From the NCBI RefSeq assembly GCF_901933205.1, contig NC_044600.1, positions 8,718,501 to 8,782,500 on the forward strand: a stretch of DNA of 64,000 nucleotides. The letters are read 5' to 3'. The notes below the pieces were generated by a model. That model was given only the letters and a program-made list of their open reading frames with translations, was not told where the DNA came from and made no database searches. Source of the DNA: Camarhynchus parvulus. Taxonomy: Eukaryota; Chordata; Aves; Passeriformes; Thraupidae. Of this stretch, positions 49,457 through 60,340 are shown in pieces (the stretch's first letter is position 1; each line of letters begins with the position of its first letter). The translations under genes and the position numbers were made by a program.

Positions 49457-50966
49457 CTCTCCTCTGGAGGGTCTCCTGAAGGGGTGAGCCATCATGAGGG
49501 GTAACATCTGATTCTGCCATAGAGGTGTGATGTGTCTTGAATTTCACTTTTTTGTGCAACATTTTCTTACATTTTCTCTGTATCTTTCTGAGTGACTCCA
49601 GCTGCATGCAACTGTCCGTCTCTGAAAAGCCACATTCATCAGATAAAAGATTAGAAGAAAGCTTTTTTCGCTTTTTCTTCATTTTATGAGCATTTTTCTC
49701 CTTTTCCCTGGATTGTCTCTCACTTTTCTTTCCTTCATATCTTAATTTACTACTAGACCTTTTGCATGACTTCTTAAGTTTATGTTCACACTGCCTTGCC
49801 AAACCCTCATGGACAGAATTAGAACAGGAGTTACATTGGCTGAGTTCTTTCTCTTGACCTTCCAGAGCTACATTTTTATGGTAAACCAGTAATTCTCTTT
49901 CCCCAGCTCTTGAAGACAAGCACCCTTTATTACAACTGTTGTAAATTTCTTCATACCTTCTTTCTGCTCTCTTCACTGAGCTGCCACATGCCTTTCTAAA
50001 ACAGTCAGAATCACTGATCTCTTCCAGCAAATCCTTTAATCTGCAAGCAGATCTACATGTTCCATATGGTACAGTGCCTTCATCTCTACCATCCTCTTGT
50101 TTGAATTCCTCATTATGAGTAACAGTAGTGCACTCCAAAGAATGATTCAGTCCAGCATGTGGTACAGTATCAACAGTGAGTGAGTCATTCCTCTGCACCT
50201 GCAGCTTTTTTGCAAGCTTGCCCCCATGGACCTTGCTTTCTAACACTTTGTCTGGTGACTCAAGTTCCCCAAGAGTGATCAACAGACTATAACTGCTATC
50301 ACTACTACAATTTCTCTTGTGGAGGTTTTGCACAGGACTCAATTCTCTGAAGTGCTGACCATGTTTGTTACTCAAGCTGCTGTCAAACCCACCACCATCA
50401 TCAGACACCACTCGCTTCCACCGGCTCTTGTTCACAGTGGTTTTTGGCTCTAAGCAAACACGTGCATAGTGTGGTGTCTCATAGTAGTTTAATAAATAAT
50501 GGATGAATTCATCGGTCTCATAAACCTTTTGCTTTCTGCAATCATCTTGCTCAGACACTGTGTGGGTGTGAACTACGTTCAGTGCTGGGTGGTGCCTTCC
50601 AGGGAGAGGTTGGATGAGCCTGCCATGCTGGGTGACCGTGATCAGCAGGGGCGCGCGGCCTCTGGGGGAGGAGTTGCACACATCTCTGCCAGGCAGTCCA
50701 TCAGAGCTCGGAGCTGCAGAGGCATCATTTAAAATTGTCCTGACTATGTGACAAGCAGGTGCATGGAAGTTACTCACATCTCCTTCCTCAAGGCATAAAG
50801 CACTACTTTTTTGGGTTAGCAGGCACTTAAACTCCTTGCGTTTCAGCTCTTTGTGCGTACGATAAAGGGAGTTAATCAGCTCCTGCTGTATGTCTGTAAA
50901 TGCTGTTTCAGAAAATGAATTGTCCTTCTTTACACCCAGTGAAGGATCCACTTTTTGACTTGCCAA
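49457..50966 (-). CDS. AKAP17B: AKAP17B-like gene, large penultimate exon
   Basis: The largest intact open frame in the window, 503 codons, between acceptor TTCTTGGTTTCGCAG and donor GTGAGA at 49451-49456. It begins LASQKVDPSLGVKKDNSF and includes FIHYLLNYYETPHYARVCLE, ISDSDCFRKACGSS and a C-terminal Lys/Arg/Ser-rich tract (KKSCKRSSSKLRYEGKKSER, KMKKKRKKLSSN) like the charged tail of AKAP17A. AKAP17 proteins bind protein kinase A regulatory subunits and associate with nuclear splicing speckles. The identity rests on the upstream exon (LLAQRR..S.RLL), on size and composition, and on position: human AKAP17BP lies between PGRMC1 and SLC25A43. That the frame is fully open argues for recent function. 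See the frame break in the upstream exon. Confidence 0.65.
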
Positions 50967-51777
50967 CTGCGAAACCAAGAAAACAGAAATTTATTTAACA
51001 CATCACGTTAAGAAGGCCAATGTCAGATGCAATAGGGCCCTAAAATTCACACAGAATTGCAAGGGTAGCCTCTGACTTCAACTCATAGTAAATTACAGTC
51101 CCTTAGAAATCTTTTACATTACACACTTGTTAAAAGCTGCAAGCAAATTTTTCTTTGCAAATAGTGAAGACAAAGCCATATTAGAAATTAAAACCCCTGT
51201 TTTGATTTGAAACCTTTTTTGCCCAAAGCACTAAATTAAACTTGCAAACATTAATCTGTGTGCAAAACACTCAAATTTTTATCACTTCTTTGCTGACTTT
51301 CTCAAGACATTATCTGAATCAAATAAGCCTGGTAACGAGTGCTGGCCAAGAAAAAAGAAGAGGCTATTAGAAATCCAAAGGGTATAAACTGTGCCAATTT
51401 AGTTTGGTCACTTGTAGACCTGAGACCAAAATAAGCAGAGAGAGCATCACTTATGTCCCACTCCAAAATTCCTTGCTTGCAACACTGGATCAAGTCTAAT
51501 AGAGCTAAAACAGCCTTTCCAGCCCTATTTTTTACTCAGTAAAGACAAGGTCTTGAAAAAGCACCAAAGGCAACATTTCTGGGTGAAAATGCACTACATT
51601 TTCTCTCAGGGCAAGACTGAGAGCAGACTGTCACAAGACATGGACCTCAGGCCTTCTCAGTGTCCAGTCAGCCCCAAAGCAGTCTCCTGTATAGCATCAA
51701 GATATCAAATGTCTAGTGAATTATTCAAGCTCTAATAGATATCCTAAAAAGTTTAAAATACGTTTTAAAAGTCTTAC
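50967..51777 (-). other. intron of the AKAP17B-like gene
   Basis: An 811-base intron with canonical GTAAGA...CGCAG ends. No repeat was recognised. Confidence 0.65.
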
Positions 51778-52100
51778 TTTCACACGATTTAACAGCACTG
51801 TAAGCAGTCTGACAGACTCCACTCTTCTCTGAGCTAGCAGGGATTTCCTTTCTTCCCATTCAGGCATATTCTCTGGCCAGTGCTGTTCTTCAGCTGGTTC
51901 CTTCTGCTGCTTTGGGGGATGTTCCTCATCTCCATCTATCTGCCTCTCTTCTCTCCTCTCGTGCTTAGCTTTCCTTTTTCTCTCTTGAACTTCTTTTCAT
52001 CACCACGTCTTTTTCTAGGTAATTATCAATATGGGACAATTTAGATGACACTTGTTTTACATTGTGCATCCTGGGGAATTGGATGTAAGTCTTTGAAGCA
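51778..52100 (-). pseudogene. AKAP17B: AKAP17B-like gene, upstream exon with apparent frameshift
   Basis: The downstream frame reads EVQERKRKAKHERREERQID, then PENMPEWEERKSLLAQRRVE, SVRLLTVLLNRVK and donor GTAAGA (51772-51777), joining the large exon in phase 0. From memory AKAP17A has a closely similar segment, LLAQRNLQSIRLIAELLSRA. Upstream, this frame hits TGA at 51997-51999. A second frame continues upstream instead (TYIQFPRMHNVKQVSSKLSH, then IDNYLEKKRRGDEKK) and itself stops at 51936-51938. The two join smoothly if one base is missing near 51990-51996, in an A/G run. The upstream boundary 52100 rests on a moderate acceptor (TTGCTTATTATTAG). The N-terminal domain of AKAP17 is not found in the window. 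Explanations are a pseudogene, a base error, or a shortened gene starting at the ATG at 51867. Confidence 0.55.
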
Positions 52101-52396
52101 CTAATAATAAGCAAACAGTCATCAAGAATCACATGTGGCTAACAGGGAATGCCGTTTGATTAAATAACATGTTTTTAAAAAAACATAAATTACACAGACC
52201 CAACTGATCCCCACAGTCAGAAAGTTGTCTCCTCAAACCGTTTCTACTCTTGGGTTTTCTTTATAAGTACTGCCAAGACAACAGCATCACATGACTGTTT
52301 GTCCCCAAGGACACAACTAGAGACTAATCATTTGGATCTAATTCTTAATTTAACAAATCTCCCCTACAGATTAGCAGGAGGGTCCCATTTAAGAGG

Positions 52397-52735
52397 TATT
52401 ACAGGAGTAATTCGGGGGTTATCACTGAGCAAGGCTTACCCAGAGCCAAGGCCTTTTCTGCTCCTCACCCACCCCACCACTGAGGAGGCTGAGGGTGAGC
52501 AAGGAAATGGGAGGAGACACAGCCAGGACAGCTGATCCCAACTGACCCAAAGAATATCCCAGACCATATGGCCTCGTGCTCAGCAATAAAACTAGAGGAG
52601 GAGGAGGAAGGGGGGCATTTGGAGTGATGGTGCTTGTCTGCCCAAGTCACTGTTATGTGGGGTGGAGCCCTGCTGTCCTGGGGATGCAGAACACTTGCCT
52701 GCCCTGGGAAGTGGTTATAAACTACACTGTTACTT
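52397..52735 (+). mobile_element. partial LTR (copy 2, same family as 15122-15682)
   Basis: Shares with copy 1 the blocks GGCTTACCCAGAGCCAAGGC (variant), GACACAGCCAGGACAGCTGA, ATATCCCAGACCA, GGGGGCATTTGGAGTGATG and GGGGATGCAGAACACTTGCC. It lacks the first 100 or so bases and the 3' part of copy 1. It lies immediately upstream (in gene sense) of the broken AKAP17B-like exon, where the missing 5' exons would be expected. Confidence 0.75.
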
Positions 52736-54330
52736 GAAAAATGCCTGCTTGCTTTCAGCATGGGAATGTACAAGGGAAGACAAGCACAGAAACTGTTTGA
52801 TAAAAGAGGGTGACTACACTTTATTGAAAATGACAAAGAAAAAAACCCACACATGTACTGGAGAAAAAGCAAGTGCAATTAACATAAAATAACCAAGAAT
52901 CTCTGGCAGCAGCAGCTACAGCACAGAATCACTCGTCTTAGGGAACTGCAGCCAAATGCACTGAGAATTAACTGTAAGTTAATTGTAAGTTTGTCAGGCA
53001 AGGCTGAATCTCTCAGGATTAATCTCTGCACACAGCTGTGTATGTACACAGACACACCTCCAGTGTCTCATATAAGCAAAGCAGATACACAAAGCACTTT
53101 CTACAAAACTGAAGCAGTGAGTGATCTTTAAAGTCCTCTCTGCCCACTGTGCACTAAGATAAAAAGCTTTCCACCAAGTTAGTGCCAACCAAACTTCTGC
53201 CACCCCACTAAGATTTGTGGTGCAGCAGGTTAAAACATCCAGGACTCTGTTGTTACAACCTGCAGAGATATGAATGTCAAGCCTGCAGACCACCTGGTGT
53301 ACACAAAATCTTGTTCTGTTTTGCAAGTAGATCTTCTACTAAACCAATATATTATCCTAATATATTATCCTGCCCTTGCAAATCTTCTTTCACTTATATC
53401 CTTACACCATCACAGCTGCAACCATACTGCAATCAATCACCTAAAAGCCCTAAACTCTCTTCATAGAGCTGAGTAAGCTACAGTGGTTTGCTAGTGCACA
53501 CCATTGCCCCTGCTCTTCCCCACTTGTGCTCACAGCCAGGAGCTCTTCAAGCATCAGAAACTTCTCTCTACATAACTGTGAACAAGGCATAGAATTATGT
53601 ACTGGCTGATCCACTGAATTGCTGCTCAGCAGCATGGCCTTTTGGAATCAACCCTGACATATCAATAAGCCACAACCTTAACTGCTGCAACTGACAAATC
53701 ACAAGGAATTTGACTTTCAACCCCTTTAGTAAATTATTATTATTTCCTTTTGGCCACTCTGCCATGGTAAAAACTTTTGGAACACATCTGCCCTTGCACT
53801 AGGATTTACTACAATAACTGAAGGCTGAACTATCCTTATCTTACAACACCCTAAATTGTGTCACCTGAGTTCATACTTTAAAACAAACTTACACCTCTGG
53901 GAGAAATTAACAACCTGGCAATATCTAACCTGAAACACTCACGTAATCCATATGCAAGTACTGGGAATAATTGTTCCAAAGGCACCCCTCACATGTGCTC
54001 ACTGTACTGCTAGCTCAAACAGCTCTTACCATCCCTAGTTTCCCAGCTGGTCACTCATGCCAGGCCCTGGGCCACCACAACAGTTTCAGAGACTGTACCA
54101 CCAACCAGGTCAGGATAAAGATCTTAAAGAGAAAAAAAAATCGTATTTTCCTAGGTTATTTTTCATGCTCCCACCAACAGACCAACAGTGTAGCCCCTGA
54201 GCAATCCCACCAGCAGAGGTGGAAGGAAGCTCAGGGCAGAGGAAATATTTTAATTCTGCAGAGGTATGTAAGAGCACTATAAGCTAATGCAATGTGGCAA
54301 CTGTATGTATTGATCCCCAGCAGCAGAGTT
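52736..54330. other. gene-free stretch
   Basis: About 1.6 kb with short open frames only. I looked here on the minus strand for an RRM-like N-terminal exon of AKAP17 and found none. Confidence 0.6.
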
Positions 54331-54334
54331 CGTC

Positions 54335-54700
54335 ATGCAGGGGAAAAAAGCTGGAGTTGTTTAGCCTGGAGAAAAAGAGGCTTGGGGGGGACCTTATGGC
54401 TCTCTACAACCACCTGAAAGGAGGCTGGATCCAGGGGGGGCTCAGTCACCTCTCTCAAGTAATATGAGAGGAAATGGCCTCACATTACATCAGAGGAGGC
54501 TTAGATTGGGTATTAGGAAAAACTTCTCCACTGAAATGGTGATTGGGCTCAGGAAGAGGCTGGAAACACCATCCCTGGAAGCCCACAAATGGTTTGTGGC
54601 TATGGCACTTGGGGACATCGTTTAGCAGGAAACACAGTAAATGTTACTGGTTAGACTCTGTGATCTTAGAGGGCTTTTCCAACCCTAGTGATTTTATGAC
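54335..54700 (+). mobile_element. CR1 LINE 3' fragment, plus orientation
   Basis: Contains TGGAGTTGTTTAGCCTGGAG, CTCTACAACCACCTGAAAGG, GGAGGCTGGATCCAG, AAAAACTTCTCCACTGAAAT and CTTTTCCAACCCTAGTGATT, i.e. a longer CR1 tail than the other copies. Its 3' end lies about five bases from the donor-like site at 54705-54710. Confidence 0.9.
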
Positions 54701-54710
54701 AAGCACTTAC

Positions 54711-54839
54711 CAGAAACTCACTTGGAGAGGTCATAAGAGCTTGAAACTGATTTTTAACAAATGAGTGTATCCAGCCCGCTCTATGCAAAATTAACTGAAA
54801 AGCAGCGATGATCAGAAGTGCCGCTGCTCTCACGAACAT
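54711..54839 (-). other. candidate exon at the edge of an orphan CpG island (small hydrophobic peptide)
   Basis: On the minus strand an ATG at 54839 opens MFVRAAALLIIAAFQLILHR, then AGWIHSFVKNQFQALMTSPS and EFL, up to a strong donor GTAAGT at 54705-54710. The N-terminal 18 residues are strongly hydrophobic. The frame stays open upstream through the GC-rich island, which carries no information at that base composition. This may be the first exon of a leftward transcript (coding or non-coding) started from the island, possibly the 5' end of the AKAP17B-like gene. No acceptor partner or homolog was identified. Confidence 0.25.
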
Positions 54840-54879
54840 TGCAATAAAGGAGCGTTTTGAAGCGAGCACTCCCAGCACC

Positions 54880-55580
54880 GCTGAGGTGAGGATTACACAA
54901 ACCCCCAGCCCAATGCATGGAGTCACTGAAGGCCGCGGTCCCCCGAGCTCCGGCAGCGCCGGCCGAGGGCACCCGGCGGGCAGGGCCCAGCCCTCGGCGG
55001 CTTCAGCGGGAGCCGCGGCCCGGCTGCGAGCCCCGGGCAGGTGCGGAGCCAGCTCGGGCTGCCCGAGCCCCGCAGCAGCCGGGCCGGGCCGGGCCGGACA
55101 GTGCCGGGCAGCCCCCGCTCCAGGAACCCCCGGGCCCAGGCCCGCCGCGCCCCCGCACGGGCTGGGTTCCCCGGCCCAGCCCGCCGCCGCCCTCCCAGCA
55201 CCGGAGCGGAGGGAGGCTCGGCCCGCCCGTCCCGGCAGGCCCGCGGGCTCCGGGCAGCCCCAGCGGAGCCGCCGGGAACCGCCCCAGCAGCCGCGACAAC
55301 TTTCCCCGGCGGAGCGAGCACCGCGGCCCGGCTCGCCCCACCCGGGCCCGGAGCGCCCTCCGCCGGCAGCGCCCCACTCCCGCTCCCCGGGCCGGCCGCC
55401 CTTACCCTCCGGCCGCCGCGGCACCGCCAGCCCTGCGGCCGCCACCCGGGGCGGAGCGCGCTCGCCCACGGGCCCGCCCCGGGGCGCGGCTCCTCCGCTC
55501 CGCTCCGCCCGCTCCGCAGCGCGGCCCCTGCCCGCCTGCCGTGCGCTCCGTGCGGTGTCACGGGTGATCTTGAGGAGCGG
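54880..55580 (-). promoter_or_regulatory. orphan CpG island between the AKAP17B-like gene and SLC25A43
   Basis: About 700 bases of CpG-dense sequence, separate from the SLC25A43 island 1.6 kb to the right. The many overlapping long open frames here are caused by GC content. Given the donor at 54705-54710 on the minus strand, leftward transcription is likely; the AKAP17B-like gene is the natural candidate. No TATA box is obvious. Confidence 0.55.
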
Positions 55581-57159
55581 TGCACGAAGCGAGGCCCAGG
55601 AGGTGCCAGGGGCTGCTCCTCTTGCCCGGCCCCTGCTGCAGCCGCCTGCTGCCGGCATCTTCGGCCTGTGGGCATCGTGTGTGTGCCTTGTATTAAAAAT
55701 AAGCCAAAGAGAGGCAGAGCAAAGGCTTGGTTGTGGTACAATGCCGTGTTTTCCTTTGTCCTGGAGCAAAGGTCGTTCATTGCCCACTGCTCACCAGTGG
55801 TGTGTGAGGGTTTATGTCAGCCTTTCCCTGGTTTGCACTGGCTTGTTGGTGTTTTCCCGGTGGGAGAGCGCTGTCCTGTCTCTGCACGGTACGGCTGTCG
55901 GCTCCCAGTGGTGCAGCCCGTGTGCTGCTGACGGTGCCGTCCCCACTTCCTTGGTTCTGGACCCCGGGCAGGTGTGGACCCAGCCCCGTCCAGAGCGCCA
56001 CAGCAGCCAGGATCTATCCAACCTGACCTTGAGCATATCCAATTTTTTAGTATATGACTGGCTTTATTTTAGCAGGTCCCTTTACAAAGGAGAAAAAATA
56101 ACAACAGACTCACACCAACCACCTCCTTCTCCAAGGATTGCTGCAGGAGGCTGAGGTCAACTGATGATTCATTTTATCAGCCAGAACAAGTATGGAAAAA
56201 CTTGCCCCAAAATGAGTAATGGAAATGGGAAGACTGTATGGAAAATACCAGTGCTCAGTAAGAATCTTAAGCTGAGGTTTGTCTTGTGGAGATGAGCAAC
56301 AAAAGAAAAACCCTGGAAGAAATATCACCCTTTTCTCTGAAGTCTTGAAGTAATGTTTGAAATCTTCTGTTTCCAAGCACTAATCATGTATAGCAAGTTA
56401 TACCCATTTATTGTTGATTTTCTCCTCCTTAATGGCTAAATGCTTTCTTCTCACCAACAAAATACAACACCATAAGTAGCTGAGTTCCTGGAGAGAGATG
56501 CAATTCTAGAGAGCTGTCTTTTAGCTCTTTTATTGATCTAGGAAATAGTGCATTGGATCAGCAGCAGAGCATTCTTGCCAGAGAATGCAGACTGAGTCAT
56601 CTGACACTTTTCTGTTGGCTGCACTGTAAGATACTGAACACAGCTTTCAGTTTGACTGGAATCTTTCAGTTGGTTGTTTTTGTTGGTTTGTGGGGGTTTT
56701 TTTGGGGGGGGGCGTTTTTGTTTTGTTTTGTTTGTTTGGGTTATTTTTGTTACAAGAAACAGAACATCCTGTTTCGGAGCAAATCTCTGCTACTACCTCC
56801 CTACTGGCTGTTATCTCCTCCCTCCACAGATTCTGGTCTCAGCTTGTATCTCCTTTCCACTTTCATCTCTCCCCTCCCTGTGCCTTTTTTTTCCTCAGGC
56901 AACACGTCAAGAAAACCTGAACTAATTGACCTTGTAAATCTTATTAATGATGATCACTCAGTTACTCAGCTCCACCATCAACACAGAGTGCTTCAGGAGC
57001 CCAACTCGGTGTTTTTGTGTAGTCGTGCCATTGCCGCATTCGCTCCCGTGGAAATACATTTAATTGTAAGGAGAAAGGGATGTGTCTTGAGTGCGGCTGG
57101 ATCACTGTTGCGAGGGCGCTTTTTTCCAGCGACATAAATGTCAATAATGTAATAATCCC
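55581..57159. other. interval between the two CpG islands
   Basis: About 1.6 kb with no supported exon. A T/G-rich tract with a run of nine G flanked by T runs and TTTTG repeats lies at about 56666-56745. Open frames here extend out of the flanking islands. Confidence 0.6.
56666..56745. repeat. G/T-rich low-complexity tract
   Basis: GGTTGTTTTTGTTGGTTTGT, a five-G and a nine-G run, then TTTTGTTTTGTTTTG. It resembles a decayed simple repeat. Confidence 0.75.
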
Positions 57160-57425
57160 TGAAATCAGGTGCGAACAGGGTCGGGGCACAGTCCGGGCTC
57201 ACCCGCGGGCCGCTCCGCTCCGGCCGTTCCGTTCCGCTCCGTTCCGGGTTTTCCCTCCGCCTCCGCAGCGCGCACCCGGGGCGCGCGGAGCCCCGCGCCA
57301 CAGCGCCCCCCGGCGGCGGAGGCGGGCGGCGCCGCCCCGCTGTGGCTGTGGCCGCTGGGGCCGGGCCGGGCCGGGCCGAGCCGGGCCGCTCCGTGCGCTC
57401 CGCTCGGCTCCGCTCCGGCGGGGCC
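57160..57425 (+). promoter_or_regulatory. SLC25A43 CpG-island promoter and 5' UTR
   Basis: CpG-dense sequence directly upstream of the start codon, with repeated GCTCCG and GGCCGGGCC motifs. The island extends into exon 1 and the start of intron 1 (to about 57780). No TATA box is evident. Confidence 0.65.
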
Positions 57426-57697
57426 ATGGCCACCCTGCGCCGGGACGGCCGCGTCACCGCCCTGCAGCGCCTGGGCTGTGCCGGGCTGGCGGGCGCGCTG
57501 AGCCTCAGCCTGACGGCGCCGCTGGAGCTGCTGACGGTGCTGGCGCAGGTGGGCACCTGGCACTGCCGGCGGGGGCTGCGCGACGCCGGGCGCAGCCTGT
57601 GCCGCACCGAGGGCGTGCGGGCCCTCTGGAAGGGGAACCTCACGGCCTGCCTGCGCCTCTGCCCCTACAGCGCCCTGCAGCTCGCCGCCTCCCGCCG
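57426..57697 (+). CDS. SLC25A43: SLC25A43 exon 1: first mitochondrial-carrier repeat
   Basis: Solute carrier family 25 member 43, an orphan mitochondrial inner-membrane carrier with no established substrate. The ATG at 57426 (GGGCCATGG, strong Kozak) opens MATLRRDGRVTALQRLGCAG, then LAGALSLSLTAPLELLTVLA, closely matching the human protein as I remember it. The exon encodes 90 residues plus two bases and ends before donor GTAAGC at 57698. The carrier motif of repeat 1 is degenerate: PLELLT (Pro32) has Thr where PX[D/E]XX[K/R] expects a base; human has the same departure. An EGVRALWKGN segment matches the conserved matrix helix. Starts upstream in the same frame lie in the GC-rich 5' UTR and are less likely. 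Confidence 0.95.
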
Positions 57698-60098
57698 GTA
57701 AGCGACCGGCCCGCGCGGGGCTCGCGGGGCTCCGGGGGCTCCGGGACCTGCGCTCCCCCACCGGCCCTCGGAACAGCGGGGGAGGGATGGAGAGTGCCGG
57801 GTTTAGTCTGATGGTTCTGTCTCTGCCGAGTGTGCGCCCTTTCTTCCCAAAGATCCGGACTCTTGCTTGTAATGTTATTTACCTAATTTGTTCAACGCCT
57901 AGCGATTGTTAGGGCCTGGTGATACGCCAGCAGTTGCTTCTAAAATCATAGATGTTCTTCACATGATGAAGGGTTGATGGTCTGTTAAAATTCTTTTGCT
58001 CCGGTTCATTTAGAAATGAAGTTACAGTGCAACCTGCAGGTGTGGCTGTCACATCTGTTCTTTGCAACCAGTTTGTTTAATTAATTTGTACGCTTTCAAG
58101 TATGTATGTTGTCTGTATCAAAGAAAACAACAAAATCACAAGTCAGATATTTTTACCCTATCATGCAGGAGTTGTTAAGCAAATTTGATCGGTTTTGCCG
58201 TTGATACGTGACATTGCTTGTTTTAAGACCTTGTTTTTGATCATACACACATATTAAACTAAGGTGAGTGCTGATAGGACTGCAGCAGGATGAACATGGA
58301 GCAGCGCTGATGGGGCTCTGCCAGCCGTGCTGTTTCCTAGGATTCCCTTCCGCTGTCAGTATCTGTCAGCCTTTGCAGGGAGTGCCTGACTGCACACACC
58401 AGAGTGTTTTGCCGCTCTGGGGGCTGGGCTTAATTTTTTTTTTTTATTGCAGTCAGCTGTTCATGGTAGCACATGACATTTGCACCCGGCTGGGTGCTCA
58501 GTTGTTCTGTTCTGGGCAGCAGCACAGCCCAGCTGGTGCTGCCAACCTGCTGGGTTTGTCACTCATGTGTCCCAGCAAGTCTGCCTAAGCCCTTCAGGAG
58601 ATCACAAATGAAGTGACCCTAAAACTGGGCAGCTTTTTGTGCCATAATAGATGCAGTGGTCAAACAACAAGCAAGATAATGTGAGTGGGAAGGTACAAAC
58701 AGTAATTTAAATGTAATTTAAAGTTCACAGAAAAGACAGTGTGTTGCACCAACATACAGCAGTTGATTTTGAGCAAAATAACTTCATTGTTTGTTCAGCT
58801 TGAAACAGTGTATTCCTTTTGCAAGGCTAAAGTTTGTGTCTAGTTTGTACAGGGTGTTCTGAATTAGGGGTGGAAGTAGGCTACCAGGAAATTAAATTCA
58901 AGGTGCCTATGCTTAGTCCTTGATATGCTATTTGGGGGTTTGGGAAAGTCTTTTCTACTGGGAGAATGGTGTACATAAAGGCAAGAAACACAAAAAGAGA
59001 AATGTTACAGGGCAGCTTAGGTAAACAGTCCCAGGAGGAGCAGGACTGAGCACAGCCAGCTCCCTCAGCAATTGCTCTGCACGTGGCAGTTTTAAATGTT
59101 ATCAGGTAGTGCCTGGAGACACCCCACCACCTTCCCCAAGCATTTGTCCACATGCAGGAAAATTAGGCTGTGTGGGTTTAGGAACTGCATAAGACACACA
59201 GGAAGAAAGGTTTATGCCCTTTTACTTCTGCTTGGCTGGGCTTTCTGCTCTGGGCACTCCCAGGGCTCGAGACAAGTAGATGCAGGATTTGTCATGAAGT
59301 AGAAAATGCACATTCAAATGAAAAAACATTGACTGAGCGAGCAGTGACTTGTAAATATTTGCACATTATTTTGTTCTACACCATGCAGGTTAAATGTAGA
59401 TGTGCTGTTCAGATGTTTCAGTTAATGCTACCAAAATAGAAAAATAGAATAATACATTTCTTTACCTCTAGCTAAAACTCTGGTGTTTTTACTTGCTTCT
59501 TGCTGCCTCCAGGATATTAGTCCCTGATGTAGGAGTTTCCTGTCATAGAAAAGTCCTTCAATGCGCCACAAATATATGACTTGTGTGTAGCTTTTAAAAC
59601 TGTATTTCAATTTCAAATTTTCAAATTGAGACTTAAACTCCTGAGCATAATAGTGCCAGGACAAAAGTTTTCTCTAGAGGCATGTCCCTGGGAACCTTCC
59701 TGTCCCAAGATAAGTAACAGAAGAAGGTTCAGTTGCTCTCAGAAGCCCTGTGGTGTCATTATCTACGTATTTCCTCTTACATGCTAACCTTAACTGACAG
59801 ATTGGACCAATGGCTTTAACTGATGATCAGATAATTTCTTGCAGTTGTGTTTTGAATCATGGCAATTTTCATCCTGTATGTGGAAATACAAAAGAAAGAT
59901 TTTCATCCTGTAGGTGGATGCTTGTGTGGTGTTACATGTAATAAGATCTTGGATGAATCACATGCTAAAATTTCAATTCCTGCTGCTGAAGTGGCTTGTG
60001 GACAGAAGAACATTTGCATCAAGAATCACCTGCCTTAATTTTTCATGTGTTTTCTTCATAGTGTCATTAATAGCACTTCTTTTATGTGTTTGCTTTAG
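57698..60098 (+). other. SLC25A43 intron 1
   Basis: About 2.4 kb; the first 90 bases are still CpG-rich. The acceptor is TGTTTGCTTTAG. No exon or known repeat was recognised inside, apart from a short T run near 58436. Confidence 0.85.
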
Positions 60099-60340
60099 GC
60101 TTGTTACCCTTTTCATGGATGAGCTGGGCCATATTTCCCACTGGAGAGCCATCATGGCAGGCAGCCTGGCTGGCATGGTGGCCACCACCGTGACGTACCC
60201 CAGCGACGTGGTTAAAACCCGGCTCATCGTGCAGAACCGGCTGGAGCCGTCCTACCAAGGGATTCTCCACGCCTTCTGCAAGATCTATCACCAGGAGGGG
60301 CTCCGTGCACTCTACCGGGGTGTCTCACCAGCAATATTAG
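60099..60340 (+). CDS. SLC25A43: SLC25A43 exon 2: second carrier repeat
   Basis: Phase 2 acceptor: the base G completes Arg91, followed by residues 92-171 and the first base of Gly172. It reads LVTLFMDELGHISHWRAIMA, GSLAGMVATTVTYPSDVVKT, RLIVQNRLEPSYQGILHAFC, then KIYHQEGLRALYRGVSPAIL. PSDVVKTR (from Pro125) is a complete PX[D/E]XX[K/R] signature, and EGLRALYRG is the typical matrix-helix motif. The human counterpart is very similar (LGHISQWSSIMAGSLAGMV). The donor is GTAAAA at 60341, somewhat weak. Confidence 0.96.

Noticed and set aside
54666..56154. Open frames of up to 448 codons on both strands around 54.7-56.1 kb
   Set aside because: They are produced by the CpG island: low-complexity Pro/Arg/Ala composition, opposing strands open together, no recognised domain. 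Only the short segment next to the minus-strand donor at 54705 was kept, as a weak candidate.
56993..57811. Open frames of about 200-240 codons overlapping SLC25A43 exon 1 in other frames
   Set aside because: The carrier frame beginning at 57426 matches SLC25A43 and splices correctly; the others are GC-driven shadows.
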